Shown here: piece after piece, positions 12,401 through 22,928 of the stretch | How positions within the stretch are numbered: the first letter of the stretch is position 1 | Layout: each line of letters opens with the position of its first letter | Source of the DNA: Rhododendron vialii | Taxonomy: Eukaryota; Streptophyta; Magnoliopsida; Ericales; Ericaceae | Reading direction: 5' to 3' | Assembly (NCBI RefSeq): GCF_030253575.1 | Contig: NC_080569.1 | Location: 4,527,501 to 4,591,500, forward strand | DNA: 64,000 nucleotides | Translations under genes and position numbers: made by a program | Notes under the pieces: generated by a model | What the model saw: only the letters and a program-made list of their open reading frames with translations | Database searches by the model: none | Told to the model about the DNA's origin: nothing

Positions 12401-15400
12401 ACTACCTTGCCTACAAGGAATTTGTTCTCAACACCGATCATGAAGCCTTTAAGTACATCAATAGCCAACAACACCTTAATAAATGGCATGCCAAGTGGGT
12501 GGCTTATCTACAACAATTCACGTTCTCTTTGAGGCACAAATCGGGGATTCTCAACAAAGTGGCCAATGGTTTGAGTAGAAGAGTGGCTCTTTTGGTGGAA
12601 ATGAAGAACAAGGTTGTTGGGTTTGAAGAATTTCGCACTTCCTATGCCGAAGATCCTTACGTTAGTAAGATAATCGATGTTTTGCAAAGGGGTGATATGG
12701 TTATTGATTCATGTTTCATGTTGAAGGATGAATTTCTCTTCAAAGAACTCAAGTTGTGTGTCCCTACATGCTCTTTAAGAGAGCAATTGTTGGCCGAAAG
12801 TCACAAGTTGGGTCATTTTGGCAAGGATAAGACTCTAGTGTTGCTTCAAGATGCATACTATTGGCTGGGAATGAGTAAAGATGTGGGGGGCTATGGGCAA
12901 AGGTGCCAAACTTGCCAACGGAGCAAGGGGACATCCACTAATGCGGGGTTGTATTTGCCTTTACCGGTGCTGGAAAGTCCTTGGAAATGCGTGAGTATGG
13001 ATTTTGTTTTGGGGCTTCCTCCTACGCAAAGGCGGAGTGATTCTATCATGGTGGTAGTGGATCGGTTCTAAAAAATGGCTCATTTCATACCTTGTTAGAA
13101 GACTATGGATTCGACTAACATTGCCAATCTCTATTTCAAGGAGGTCTACAAGTTGCATGGTGTTCCTACTCTATTGTTTCCGATAGAGATGCTAAGTTCC
13201 TTGCCCACTTTTGGAGGACCTTGTGGAGGTAGATTGGCATCAACTTGTGCTTTAGTACTTCTTTTCACTTTCAAACCGATGGTCAAACGGAAGTGATAAA
13301 CCGGAGTCTTGGGAATTTGTTGTGATGCTTAGTTGGTGAACATCCAAAAAGTTGGGATGAAATTCTTCCCTTGGCGGAGTTTGCTTACAATTCTTCTCTA
13401 AACCGCACCATCCACACTTCCCCATTTGAATTGCTTTATGGGTTGAAACCTTCTAGTGTGGTTGACCTCGTTTCTTTGCCAACCCCTAAGAAGGGACACT
13501 CCAAGGCGGAAGATATGGCTACGTTTATGAAGAATATCCACTCTCAAGTTAAGCTATAAGGCGGCTGTTGATGCACACAAAAGGGAGGTTTTGTTCAAAG
13601 AAGGTGATCTTGTTTTGGTTATCTTGAGCAAGGATAGGCATCCTCACGGTGCTTACATGAAGTTGAACGTTCGGAAAGTGGGTCCTTGTGAAGTCTTGTG
13701 CAAGATGAATGACAACGCTTATCAAGCTGTTTACCCTCTCGCTTGAGCATCTCCAACACATTCAATGTGCAACACTTGGTGCCCTATTTGCCGGCCGTAA
13801 CTTGAGGACAAGTTTCTTTTTTAGTAGGGGAGTATGATGTAGTATGTAGTAAGGATATTTATGTCTTTTTGTATTGAGTCTATATATAGGTGATGGAGTC
13901 CTTTCTTTTGGTAGCTTTTATCATTTTGAACAAATTTTATCAAGAGCTAGTCTCTTTTGTATCTCATTTGGGAGTTTCTCTCTTTACATTATCTATGGGT
14001 ATCTTTGGTTGCATCACGCTATCATGGTGCAACCTTGTACAAGTGGAGTGCATTAAACAGAGAAAAAACCCTGAACTCTCTGGATATCAGCTGGGATGCA
14101 CGTCTCTCTAAAACTATACAGAAGAATGCAAGAAAAGGGAAGATCCTTTCTACACAACTAAATCAAGTAGAGAGCACCATCCCCTTCAGGACGTCAATAG
14201 AACTCTTTTCCTGCAAAAGATCCAAAGTTTTCCCTCTAAACTGCACCACATAATTGAAAGGGGCACTATATTTGAGACCTCATATTCCACTCTTCTAGAA
14301 GGACTGGCACCCATGCTGCCAAAAATAAAAAAGAGCCTCTGGGGAATGCGGCATGACCCACATTTTTAGCTTAATATAACTTCCTATCAGTGGTTTATGT
14401 TCTGTGTTTTATTGTGACCGTAGAACGAGCTTTTTCATCCCCTTTCCTGGATTTTGTCTTGTGAAACCGCATGCTAAGTCTGGCAGTGTCAATTGTGCCT
14501 TCCTTTGGTTGGACTCTTGACGTAATCTCCTATTTGTGTTGATCTTCTTTTCTAGGCATCTCCAATACAGTTGGCTGGAAAGACGGTCTATATCGAGGAG
14601 AGGAGAGCAAACAGCAGCGGTGTTGCTTTTCGAGGTGGCAGTATGCATCACAATCTGCTTTTTGCTTTGAATTGTTATTGCTGAAGTGGATCAATTAGAT
14701 TCTTATGATGCATGCTTTTGTTGCTTCATTATCTCAATCTGACCCTTGTGTTCTATGTGCATGTTTGATTGTCGGATTATTTTTAGGAAGGATTGGATAA
14801 GATGGGATTAAGGATGGGGATGGAGGTGACAAGTGGGGTCCATGGATAATAGAGGGATTATATGAATACTGGGATGTTAGAGTGAGATAAATATGGGATA
14901 AAGATGATAGCAATTGTTTTTTACCATTGGATGAGGGAGAGAATCCGGAAAAGGAGGACTAGCTAATACCACCCTCCTTGCACGCGAGATGGTTTACCTC
15001 TGTACCGAGATGTTTTGGGTCATTAGATTGTGTATTTTTTTTTTTTAATGTTTCAAAATTGTTATGCGATCCAATGGCTGGAAATGTACGGGTACAGGGG
15101 TATAGAGAATTTCGGTACAGAGGATTTGATTCCCTCTCCTTGGTATTAGTTAATCCCCGATATGGGGTAAATGGACAAATAGTCCACCTTTGTCCAATCC
15201 TGCCCTTAATCAGGTGTGCCAACAAACGCCGGACTATAAAAAAAAAGGGAAATATGTGGGCCCACCCCTTAGTCCCACCTCTATTATCATGCAATCAAAC
15301 ATGCCCTATGGTGATTCTATTGGGTTGAAGTTGCATCTGGTTGTATTGATCTGTTGAGAACTAATTTGGGACTAATTGCGTGCTAGCCGAAGTTGGCGTA

Positions 15401-15706
15401 AGATTACCCTGAAGAAAGCATTTGCTTTAAGATGGAATATATGCTCCGTGGGTTTATTGGATGCATCTACTCCCCATTTTTGTTTAACAAATACGATGCA
15501 CAACATCATGTCTACTACACTTCCTACTTTTTGTTGACATCCTTTTGCCTTTCATATTGTCTTGAACAGGAAGGGGAAGAGGCAGAGGAAGTTACCAATC
15601 TGATACTCTCAGAGGGCGTGTTGGTGGGCGGGGTTCTGGCAGGGGAAATCAAGACGGGGGAGACTTCAACAAATCACGAGGCAATGGTTTTCGTGGTGGT
15701 TTATAA
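3439..15706 (+). CDS. G3BP-like protein: NTF2-like domain, RRM and RGG tail
   Basis: Exons 3439-3477, 3572-3706, 4444-4753, 5298-5557, 5947-6118, 6850-6971, 8052-8117, 14556-14640 and 15570-15706 join in phase to 1326 nt (441 aa). Residues about 14-130 form an NTF2-like fold ([19 protein letters not shown]). An acidic, proline-rich linker follows. The RRM covers about 306-385 with RNP2 VYVRNL (311-316) and RNP1 around GVCYAFVEF (349-357). The C-terminus is RGG-rich (RRGRGRGS). This is the architecture of Ras-GAP SH3-binding proteins, which bind RNA and nucleate stress granules; plant members do the same in the cytoplasm. A CT-rich 5' leader precedes the ATG. The 6.4 kb seventh intron holds a Ty3/gypsy insertion in the same orientation, and intron 8 a degenerate MITE-like repeat. 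Family call is firm; which paralogue is not known. Confidence 0.92.
8610..8790 (+). repeat. Left LTR of the gypsy element
   Basis: A 181-bp LTR containing a TATATATAGG box; its first bases are TTATG where the right copy has TGATG, so the usual TG start has been lost. It ends GGTTGCATCA. Confidence 0.88.
9509..11080 (+). pseudogene. Retrotransposon gag and aspartic protease, interrupted
   Basis: A possible start at 9509 opens an RG-rich leader that is soon closed by stops. From 9668 a long frame carries the Retrotrans_gag region ([12 protein letters not shown], about 9898-9940). The true gag C-terminus is in another frame at about 10216-10500, so one shift lies near 10215 and a second falls in a G-run at about 10502-10508 inside a CCHC zinc knuckle (CFKCGE..GHKSSDC). 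The protease, with the FIDSGS motif near 10780, is back in the first frame and ends at a TGA at 11078-11080. The two shifts make one long but chimeric open frame. Non-functional as read. Confidence 0.85.
11172..12590 (+). pseudogene. Retrotransposon reverse transcriptase and RNase H, frameshifted
   Basis: The first frame (11172-11990) carries the reverse-transcriptase fingers and palm with [10 protein letters not shown] at about 11806-11835, the YxDD-type active site in its gypsy form. A shift near 11930-11945 moves the rest into the frame starting at 11926, where the RNase H begins around LDCDASGVG (about 12244) and continues through TDHEAFKY (about 12436). The family order is Ty3/gypsy. The shift prevents a joined product. 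Confidence 0.87.
12591..13805 (+). pseudogene. Retrotransposon integrase, several stops
   Basis: The frame continues from RNase H into the HHCC zinc-binding part (HKLGH at about 12800, CQTC at about 12907) and the start of the catalytic core (SMDFVLGLP). It is closed by a TAA at about 13069, a second stop lies about 30 bases on, and the remaining core and C-terminal pieces are scattered over two frames to about 13745. No chromodomain is recognisable. Confidence 0.82.
13835..14016 (+). repeat. Right LTR of the gypsy element
   Basis: A 182-bp LTR with TG..CA ends, preceded by a purine-rich tract and followed by the target duplication CGCTA. Confidence 0.9.
14758..15304. mobile_element. Degenerate terminal-inverted-repeat element in G3BP intron 8
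   Basis: GCATGTTTGATTG near 14759 is mirrored by CAATCAAACATGC near 15292-15304, and the purine-rich stretch GATGGGATTAAGGATGGGG has a weak counterpart in CCCACCCCTTAGTCCCACC near the right end. No coding capacity. Ends are approximate and the class is uncertain (hAT or PIF-like). Confidence 0.4.
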
Positions 15707-16686
15707 TTGAATGATCATAACAACCCGGTTCAACAAGGGCATATCCATATTCCTAGTCAAACGTTATCGGGCTTAGGTAGATTGGTCCTTTACGGTCTTC
15801 AACTGCCACAGTTTCTTTCAAGGCTTTCATCGAACATGTATTCGTGGTGTTTCCGGTTTTGCATGGATGCTTGTGAGTTGTCAGAGACATGTTTGTTCTA
15901 TTTTTACCCATTGAGTTCATGTATGCTTCTCCAGATCCCGCAACGGCGGGAGCCTCGTGCACTGGGTTTGCCCTTTTTTGAGTTCATGTATGCTTCTTTC
16001 CCCTTGGTTGTTTTTTATCCTGCAATTCAAGAGGGAATATTTATATTTTTGAGTGAGATGTCGGGAGGTTTGCCGTGAAAAGCTGGTTTATGGGTGACGG
16101 TCTGTTATTTTCATCTGGATCATCTTGTGTTGTGTTGTTTGACGTCTTACAGATGTTTTCCGTGAAACCGGTTCAACCTATAGCCACAAGTGAATTCTCC
16201 CAACGGGAATCCTTTTGTGGTTGGTTTCCCGGTGGATTGGCGTTAAGTTTGAGTTATGAATCAGAGTAAGGCGTTAATGCCTTTAGCCCGACCTCCCTAT
16301 AGCTTAAGTTTCGTGTACTGGATTGCACTTCTGAAAGTATTTTTTGAATTATAAGTTATATTTCTGCTTTTGTAATCCTAGTTGTGGCAGATAGGGTGTT
16401 TTTTTTTGTTGGGTATCTCTAATAGAATTCTAATATGGAGTATATATAACCTTATGATAAAATGTAAAATCCTTTTTACAATCATTTGTTACACTTCCAA
16501 CTGTGGGGAGACCATACCAGCAAGAACTGGAGTATAATGACAGCATTTCTAGTTTTATAACTAATCAAATAAGGCTCCAGTTGTCCCAGATGTTATGAGT
16601 AGTTGAACAAAACTGATGAAATTATTATAAGGAGAGCTCCTCATCTGCAGATGGCTTATAGGACGATGATCTTTTCTTTCTAGCAT
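15707..16686. other. Convergent intergenic region with the G3BP 3' UTR and a truncated SINE
   Basis: The G3BP-like gene and the TPR gene end towards each other here. No further coding region is seen. The notable content is a 47-bp SINE fragment at 15931-15977 with 20-bp target duplications. The stretch is otherwise probably 3' UTR of both genes. Confidence 0.65.
15931..15977 (+). mobile_element. 5'-truncated SINE with 20-bp target duplication
   Basis: The direct repeat TTGAGTTCATGTATGCTTCT occurs at 15911-15930 and 15978-15997. Between the copies lies a 47-bp insert ending GCACTGGGTTTGCCC and a short T run, the kind of 3' tail seen in some plant SINEs. A related tail is at 63072-63107. It sits in the 3' UTR of the G3BP-like gene, about 225 bases after the stop. 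Confidence 0.75.
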
Positions 16687-18394
16687 TTAAGCAGTTGCAG
16701 AAGCCATGGCTCCATTTTGGTAATGTGAGGGCAAAACGCAGGTATCGTCTCCATCCTCATCTTCCTCTGTTTCCCACAAGAAACTAGCATATGCCGCGTG
16801 AACATGGCTGAAACAAAGAGAGGAGAGAGAAGTTAGAAGACATCAGTTGTTTTTCGTTTCTGGGTTTTAGTTTTTTGTTGTTTCCATTATTTATACAGTT
16901 GAAAAGTACGAAGAACGCTTCTCGTCTTCGTAAACATCTAGTATAAGATATATCTTGAAAAGCAGTATATATGTTTACGAAATTATCAGTTTTCGTAAAC
17001 AAATTTTCGGAGAATTGGAAACAAACCTGTCCGCAGGGGCGGCATGAACTGCTCGTTCAAAGTAGCTTAAAGCTCTATCTAGATCACGATGGAGCTCCCA
17101 CACCAGTTTAGCATACTGAGACAGTACATCACCATCCTTAGGATCTGCCAATATTGCCCTGGAGTAATATTCCTCTGCCCTCCTTAGATCTCCTTTGGAC
17201 TGCCCAAACAAATATTTGAAATGTTTTTAACATAAAAATTAACACAATTCTTTTTCAAGAGTGTCCCAAGAAACCAAAATGGAACAAAAACAACTAAAGA
17301 GCAACGATAGGTGCGCATATATTTGTATACAAATTCGGAGCTGGATGAGTCTAGAACTGCATGAATCCGAAACCATCCGATGCATGTGAGTTTTTATTAT
17401 TTTTTTGTAAGAGCTATAATCTGATGCACGTTAGTATTTATTATTTTATAAAGTCCGATTTCCGATGTCATATGACATCTATATCTAGATTTGTGCAAAC
17501 GGAATTATTCAGACAAAAGAAAAGAAAAAAAGGACTCACTTCATATAGAAATTGAGCATAATTCCTCAAGCACAAAGGATTGCCTGGATTTTCCTCCACC
17601 AGCCTCTTGTAATGCTCCTCAACGCCGGGCTGGTTCCCCTCGCCGCTACCTCCACCAGCAGCACCACCACAACCGCCGCTACCACCATTGTTATGATGAC
17701 TTCCTCCACCAAAACCGATATCAAAACTGTCAACCCCAAGCCCTCCAGCAAGATACATCTCTGGATCACTATGCTCTTTTACCAGAAGTCTGATTTCCTC
17801 ATCCAAACCCATACTCTGTTTCTCCAAATTCAGTGCCCTGTTTCTCACGCCCACGTATTTTTCCTCTCCTTCCATTGAATTCTGAAAACACCCACCATTA
17901 GTTCCCTCAAATTCTTCTCTCTCCAACCGCTCATCTTCTTCTTCCTCCTCACTGTCGATGTCATCTTCATACCTATTCCTCGCATTGTGAGAATGAAAAG
18001 ATGGGATTGTTTCCAAATGGGACCAATTTGGTCTCCGCGAAATAAACTTCTTGGGCGGTTTTGGAATGATACTGAATTCATCATCACTTTTGCAAGGATC
18101 ACTGGCTATTAATACTTCCAGATTTCCTTCAGACTGAGCTCTTCGGAACCCATTGTTGGTACCAACAGATAGATCAGAGATGGAAGGAGAGATGGGAGAG
18201 GAGTTGATCGAAAATTGTGCGTAGTTTAGGGGCCCGGAATGGTGAAAAGAGAGCTTCTGGTGCACGGCGGTCGGTGGGTGCTTGAGGGTGGCGTAGGGGT
18301 CGGAGTTGTGGTAGTGGTGGTGGTGGTTGGGAGTTTCTGAGAAGGAAGAGAGGAGGGATCCAAGAACTGGTGTTGAAGAACTCCTAAGCAGCAT
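16687..18394 (-). CDS. TPR-like superfamily protein
   Basis: Minus-strand exons 18394-17540, 17199-17027 and 16807-16687 join in phase to 1149 nt (382 aa). The N-terminus begins MLLRSSSTPVLGSLLSSF, a signature of a small plant-specific TPR family. A His-rich stretch, an acidic run (about residues 145-160) and a Gly-rich linker follow. From about residue 262, VEEHYKRLVEENPGNP opens TPR-like helices that continue through exon 2 (LRRAEEYYSRAILADPKD, then LDRALSYFERAVHAAPAD) and into exon 3 (HAAYASFLWETEED). TPRs are protein-interaction scaffolds. Related Arabidopsis genes of this family are of poorly defined function, so no pathway is proposed. The ATG is the first in a TC-rich leader. Confidence 0.88.
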
Positions 18395-19574
18395 TTTGTT
18401 CTTCTCTCTCTGTTGTGATATGTTCCCTTGCTAGTTTTCTGTGGAGGAGAAAAAGATACGAGTATTGTGACAACAAACTGTGATAAGAGATACAAGTTGT
18501 AGTAGCACAGGTAACAGGTTTGTGAGATTGTTTTGATATCGGGCCAACTTAGGTATACCTTAACTAATTCTTTTTAAAAAAAAAAAAAGGGTTCAAAAAA
18601 TTGAGATCATTGCTCATCATCCAAAAATAGTTTATTGCCAAGCGGGTAATTTTTTTGCTCGGTGAAAAGGAAGGTGGGCTGGGGTGATCAGCACAGTTGA
18701 CCTCCTTGGGCATAATCCCAGGGGAATCCACTTGTCATGAAATGTTCGAATTTGAGCTTCAGTTGACCCGACCAGAACTCCACCCAAATACAAGTCGACA
18801 TGAGGCCCCTATAATCCAACTATCGGGTCCAAGTCTATGTTGAAATATAATTATGTTTGTAAGTTTCAAAACTGGTCATATGAATCTACTATTTTCAGGT
18901 AAGAAAATGATTGCAATGGAATTAATAGCACAAGATTTTGTAACTCCTTGTTTGAGGAATTAAAGTTGTCAAATTCCCTCTTAACTCTGTGACACAACGG
19001 CTTCCTAGAGAAGCAGATTAATTTGGTCAACAAATTTAAGGCAAACAAATCATTCTATATGGCTTTAATACCCATAATTATAATAATGGTATTGCCCGTT
19101 GGGGTATTCTCCAAAAGTCTTATATAAGCACCATTTTGTCTCCACATGATATACATCCAAGAAACTCATCACAGACCACTCTCTTTTACTCTCAGCTAAC
19201 ATCCTTTTTCCAACCTTTCTCGTTCAAAAGCTCTCTACTACAAAATACTACTTTTATACTTATTATATTTGGGCAACTCCGGTTCGTGGCTTCGTTCATA
19301 TCCTCCTAGTGGACGTGACCATTGGAAGAGGAAGTTTGAGAGCATTTCGGGTTGAATCTTGGAGTCACTATAATCCGTCAACACCTTCACGTAGGGGAGG
19401 ACTAGTGGCTTTAAGACAGTGCATCACGCCTCCCGATTGTATCTCAGGCCAGATTTTCTTTTACTCCTTTTCTCAATTTTAAATTGCTTATATGCATGCT
19501 CTGTTTTATTCATGCTACATGTTATTTGATTTAATAATTAGAATATCTCAGATTTTTGTGCAAGTTGTCTAACA

Positions 19575-19655
19575 GTCTACTCGAACTCGGGACCGATGGG
19601 AGGAGGAGTGTTTTAACTCGGCTGCCTCAGTCACTTGAACTACCACCCTTGGTGG
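19575..19655 (-). mobile_element. Possible tRNA-derived SINE head
   Basis: Read on the minus strand, GGTAGTTCAAGTGACTG resembles a pol III A box, and about 50 bases on CCCGAGTTCGAGTA resembles a B box. The 3' end and target duplication were not found, so this may be a degraded head only. Confidence 0.35.
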
Positions 19656-20962
19656 TGTTAGGTGGGTAAATGAATAGTAGTAAGTCCACCTCCAACTTCG
19701 ATTAGGGGCCCGGATTTGATAGCAAAAGTGTCCCTAAAAAGTTGGGAAGAGCATGAAGCTCATGACTATGACTCTATGAGTCCATGAGTAGCCAAAAGTG
19801 GTTGATATAACGTTGCAAGAGAGACTGAGTTCCCTCAAAGGAATAAGCAAAAGATTTCTGGTAATAAATGGGGAGAGAGAGGGGTGTTACCCCTTTATTA
19901 GAAGCCACAAGTGGTTGAAAATATTGCAAAAACACACGCGCGAGGGAGAGAGAGGTTTCCCACATACAAAATTTCATTTCATCCATGAGTTTTTTGAGAC
20001 ACAGAAATTCAGAAACAAATCGGGACACGGGCGAATCTAAAGCCATCTGATATACGTGAGTCTCTGCTGTGAAACTCACGTGCATCTAAAAGCTCTGAGC
20101 CCGGCCGAATTTGTGTTCAATTTCTATGCCTTTCCTTTTTCTTTCCGAAGCATGGGAAGAAGTAATACAGTCAGTCTTTTGGAGAACATAGACATACATA
20201 TATAACATTCAACCAAAATCTCAAGAATTAGGATCTTCATGGGAGAGAAGAATGAAGCACATTTACCTCTTTTGAGATGTGAACCAATTGCTAGCAGAGC
20301 TCTGCAGAAACTTCTTTCTTTTTTTGGTAAAGAGGAAAGAGAAGAACAGACGCTATTATCTGCTTGATTTGAAACCTCAAGCTCTTTGTTCCTTTCAATT
20401 TACTACATACTAGCATTTTAGTATATATATATATAGAACAACTTTTGTATGGTAGAGAGTGCACCAATCCAGTTGTCAGAGAAAAAAGTCAGTTTGTACT
20501 CGTCTTTAAAGGTTAAGAAGAAGAAGGTTCACAACTAGTTCTTTCACATGGACCCTTATGCTCGAGATATTTTTCGGTGACGAGCGGGCACCACATGGTG
20601 CCTGAGCAAGGCATTCGAGCCGTTCATTCTGTTTTTGGAGAGAGAAAAAGGAGAGAGAGCAGTCGGGTGAGAGGAGAGAGAGGGTTTCAATCTGGGCCGT
20701 CCAACACAATTTTGAACAGTCCGGAGTGCTGCTCAGACATCACGTGGTACCCACCCGGGACCCAAAAATACCTCCTTGTGCTCCGTTTGGATGCATTGAA
20801 AAAACCAAAAATTTGATTATGCAGAGAGTTGCCTCACCTGGCGAGGCTCCATTATTTCTTGGAAAGAACAGAGGCTAGACCACAACCACGTTGTGCATAT
20901 GAGGCACGTTTTTTTTTTTTTCTTTTTTCCCTTTTCTCTGCATGGTCTACCCAGAAGTCCTC

Positions 20963-21053
20963 TGGACCTTACACGTGGCACCATAGTTCTCGTTTGGAGA
21001 ATGTCCACTGGACCTTACACGTGGCACGATAGTTCTCGTTTGGAGAATTCTAT
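20963..21053 (+). repeat. 46-bp tandem duplication carrying CACGTGGC motifs
   Basis: A block starting TGGACCTTACACGTGGCAC and ending CGTTTGGAGAA is present twice with a 46-bp period and about one difference. Each copy contains a CACGTGGC (G-box core) motif. It lies in intergenic DNA far from any identified start, so a regulatory role is speculative. Confidence 0.7.
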
Positions 21054-21448
21054 GTCCTTTGATAGTCTAGGGTAACACCATTCATGGGATCTACTTGGCT
21101 AGCTTCCGTTTGTTGAATTTTAGTACTTTCAATCATTTTTTATAACTCATGCGTGCGGGTCAACGTTACGCGCACTTCAACTGATTTTTAGGTACCATTC
21201 TCGCCTCCTATTTGTGGGGTACCAGTTAAAGCCACTTCGAAGGAGTTAATAACGAAGAGATTTCAAACCTGAGATTTAAGAAAGAGAAAATCTTAAGTCT
21301 CAGGCATTAACTACTAGGCAAACCCTGGGAGTTAATCTTACTTCCAATCATTAGATGGACATCTTGTGGTTTTGCCTGACGACTATTATCACTTTGAATA
21401 TCTTTGTGTGAAAGTGTGGTTTGGATCTTGCTATGATGTCTATCCTCA

Positions 21449-21605
21449 AGAGGAGACACCGTAAATATTTTTGGCATAACCGAACCATTACAAGCGTAAC
21501 CAAAACCAGTGAAATGTATAACTAAGGCATAACCAATGCATACATATAATTAGTTTTGGTTATGCTTGTAATGATCCGGTTATATCAAAATTACGGTGTC
21601 TCCAA
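21449..21605. mobile_element. Foldback MITE-like element
   Basis: GGAGACACCGTAA near 21451 is mirrored by TTACGGTGTCTCC near 21591-21603, and the arms continue inward (GGCATAACCGAACCATTACAAGC against GCTTGTAATGATCCGGTTATA, with mismatches). Length is about 157 bp. No protein is encoded; target duplication unclear. Confidence 0.6.
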
Positions 21606-22928
21606 AAGGAGGGGAGACACCAAAGTCATTCCCTTGGATGTTACTAGGATTTTCCAAAAGTTTGAAGGGTTCAATACTATTGGGCGCATTTTGCCTCAAC
21701 GAAACCTGTGAGATCACCCGAAAATTTTCTCGCTAATGAAATTGTGAAACTAACCATTAATCCACCAAGCGACTCATCTTGCAAGTAACTCAAAAGTCAT
21801 TGAACAACAAATGCTTGACCAAGCTATCACAAGTACATCAAACGTATCTTCTGAACTCATTTTGTACGATTTTATAAACACGACAAAGTAAATAGACCAG
21901 GGTACCATACTGTATCGGCCCGTACGTATCGTACCAGTAATAAAATAGTAAACGTATTAGTAAACGTATTTTGGTGATCTATACTTGCCAAAATACCAAT
22001 CTGTATGGTTGATATTGGGCGTTTCGGCTTATATTGGGCTTGTACCGAAATCTCGACCATTATAGAAATAATAGTGATATTTTTCCTTTGATAGAAAAAG
22101 GCTTGAATTTTAGATAATTATATAAAACTTGGAGTGTATAATATGTTAATCATGTTTACTTGTTAGTAGAACTAGGAATATCAAAGTTACAGTATACTCC
22201 ATTATATTTCTTTACTTCAAGTTTTGCATTAGTACATAAATATCTTACATAGTATATGAGATATATATTGCAATAAATTTGAAACGGTATTGAGATACAC
22301 GCAGCCTGTATTGGTACGTACTGTCCCAATGCAAAAAAACGGTACACTTAACCGGTACGAATATTATTAACAACTTTGAAATAGACACTTGAAATCATAC
22401 GAATACTTCTCCATTTATAACCTCCAAAATGGGGCAAATTCCCCATTTTCAGTCTAGTGGATTACATTATTCAGTCGTTTATATTATTGACAAAAAACAA
22501 AAACAAAATACAAATAGGGATCCATATGGAATACATGCCCATAATCCAGATACTCCTTGTTTTGCTATGCAGATAAGATCCTAACTTCCCCTTTCAAAGA
22601 AGCTAATAGATACATTTTTCACTCCAAATAAAATGTTACCTACAAATACCCCCCAGGATGATCATACTCTTACCACTCTAGGGTGATTAAAAAATTTTAT
22701 AAAAAAAGGAAAAAATAAAAAATAATAATGACGGGCTTTTACCGCCTTAATAACCTAAATAGTAGGATTCTTAACCTCTAAAAAGCGGTTACTCCAACAA
22801 AAATAGATTATATAGACAATGGCTGACTAGTAGTCACAATTAGCCACCATCTTGAATTCATGCACCCTACTGCATAGAAATTTTCAGTAGAACTACAAAT
22901 AGTGTTTGCGATCGAGAGAGATTTTTCT

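Larger units (their letters stand above)
8610..14016 (+). mobile_element. Decayed Ty3/gypsy LTR retrotransposon in intron 7 of the G3BP-like gene
   Basis: Short LTRs at 8610-8790 and 13835-14016 differ by about nine substitutions and one indel (counted by eye, roughly 5%). CGCTA at 8605-8609 and 14017-14021 is the 5-bp target duplication. A primer site related to initiator Met-tRNA (AGTATCAGAGC, then AGGTTCGATCC) follows the left LTR, and a purine tract AGTAGGGGAGTA precedes the right one. Inside, in order, are gag, CCHC knuckle, aspartic protease, reverse transcriptase, RNase H and integrase, which is the gypsy order. Several stops and frameshifts break the polyprotein, so it is not autonomous. 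It has the host gene's orientation and is spliced out with the intron. Confidence 0.93.
18395..22928. other. Intergenic region with TPR promoter, repeats and TE remnants
   Basis: No gene supported. Contents include the TPR gene promoter (left), a TATA-like CTTATATAAGCACC at about 19117-19130, a tRNA-derived SINE-like head at about 19570-19660, a 46-bp tandem repeat with G-box cores (20963-21053), an inverted-repeat element (21449-21605), and an AT-rich stretch at 21890-22370 with scattered GGTACG/CGTACC motifs suggesting an old element. Confidence 0.6.

Noticed and set aside
17491..18495. Several open frames on both strands overlapping the TPR gene
   Set aside because: They are out-of-frame shadows of exon 1 of the TPR gene, whose low-complexity codons keep other frames open.
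18838..19480. Possible solo LTR (TGTTGAAATATAATT start, TATA box at about 19120)
   Set aside because: No matching CA end with a 5-bp target duplication was found, so an LTR could not be supported.
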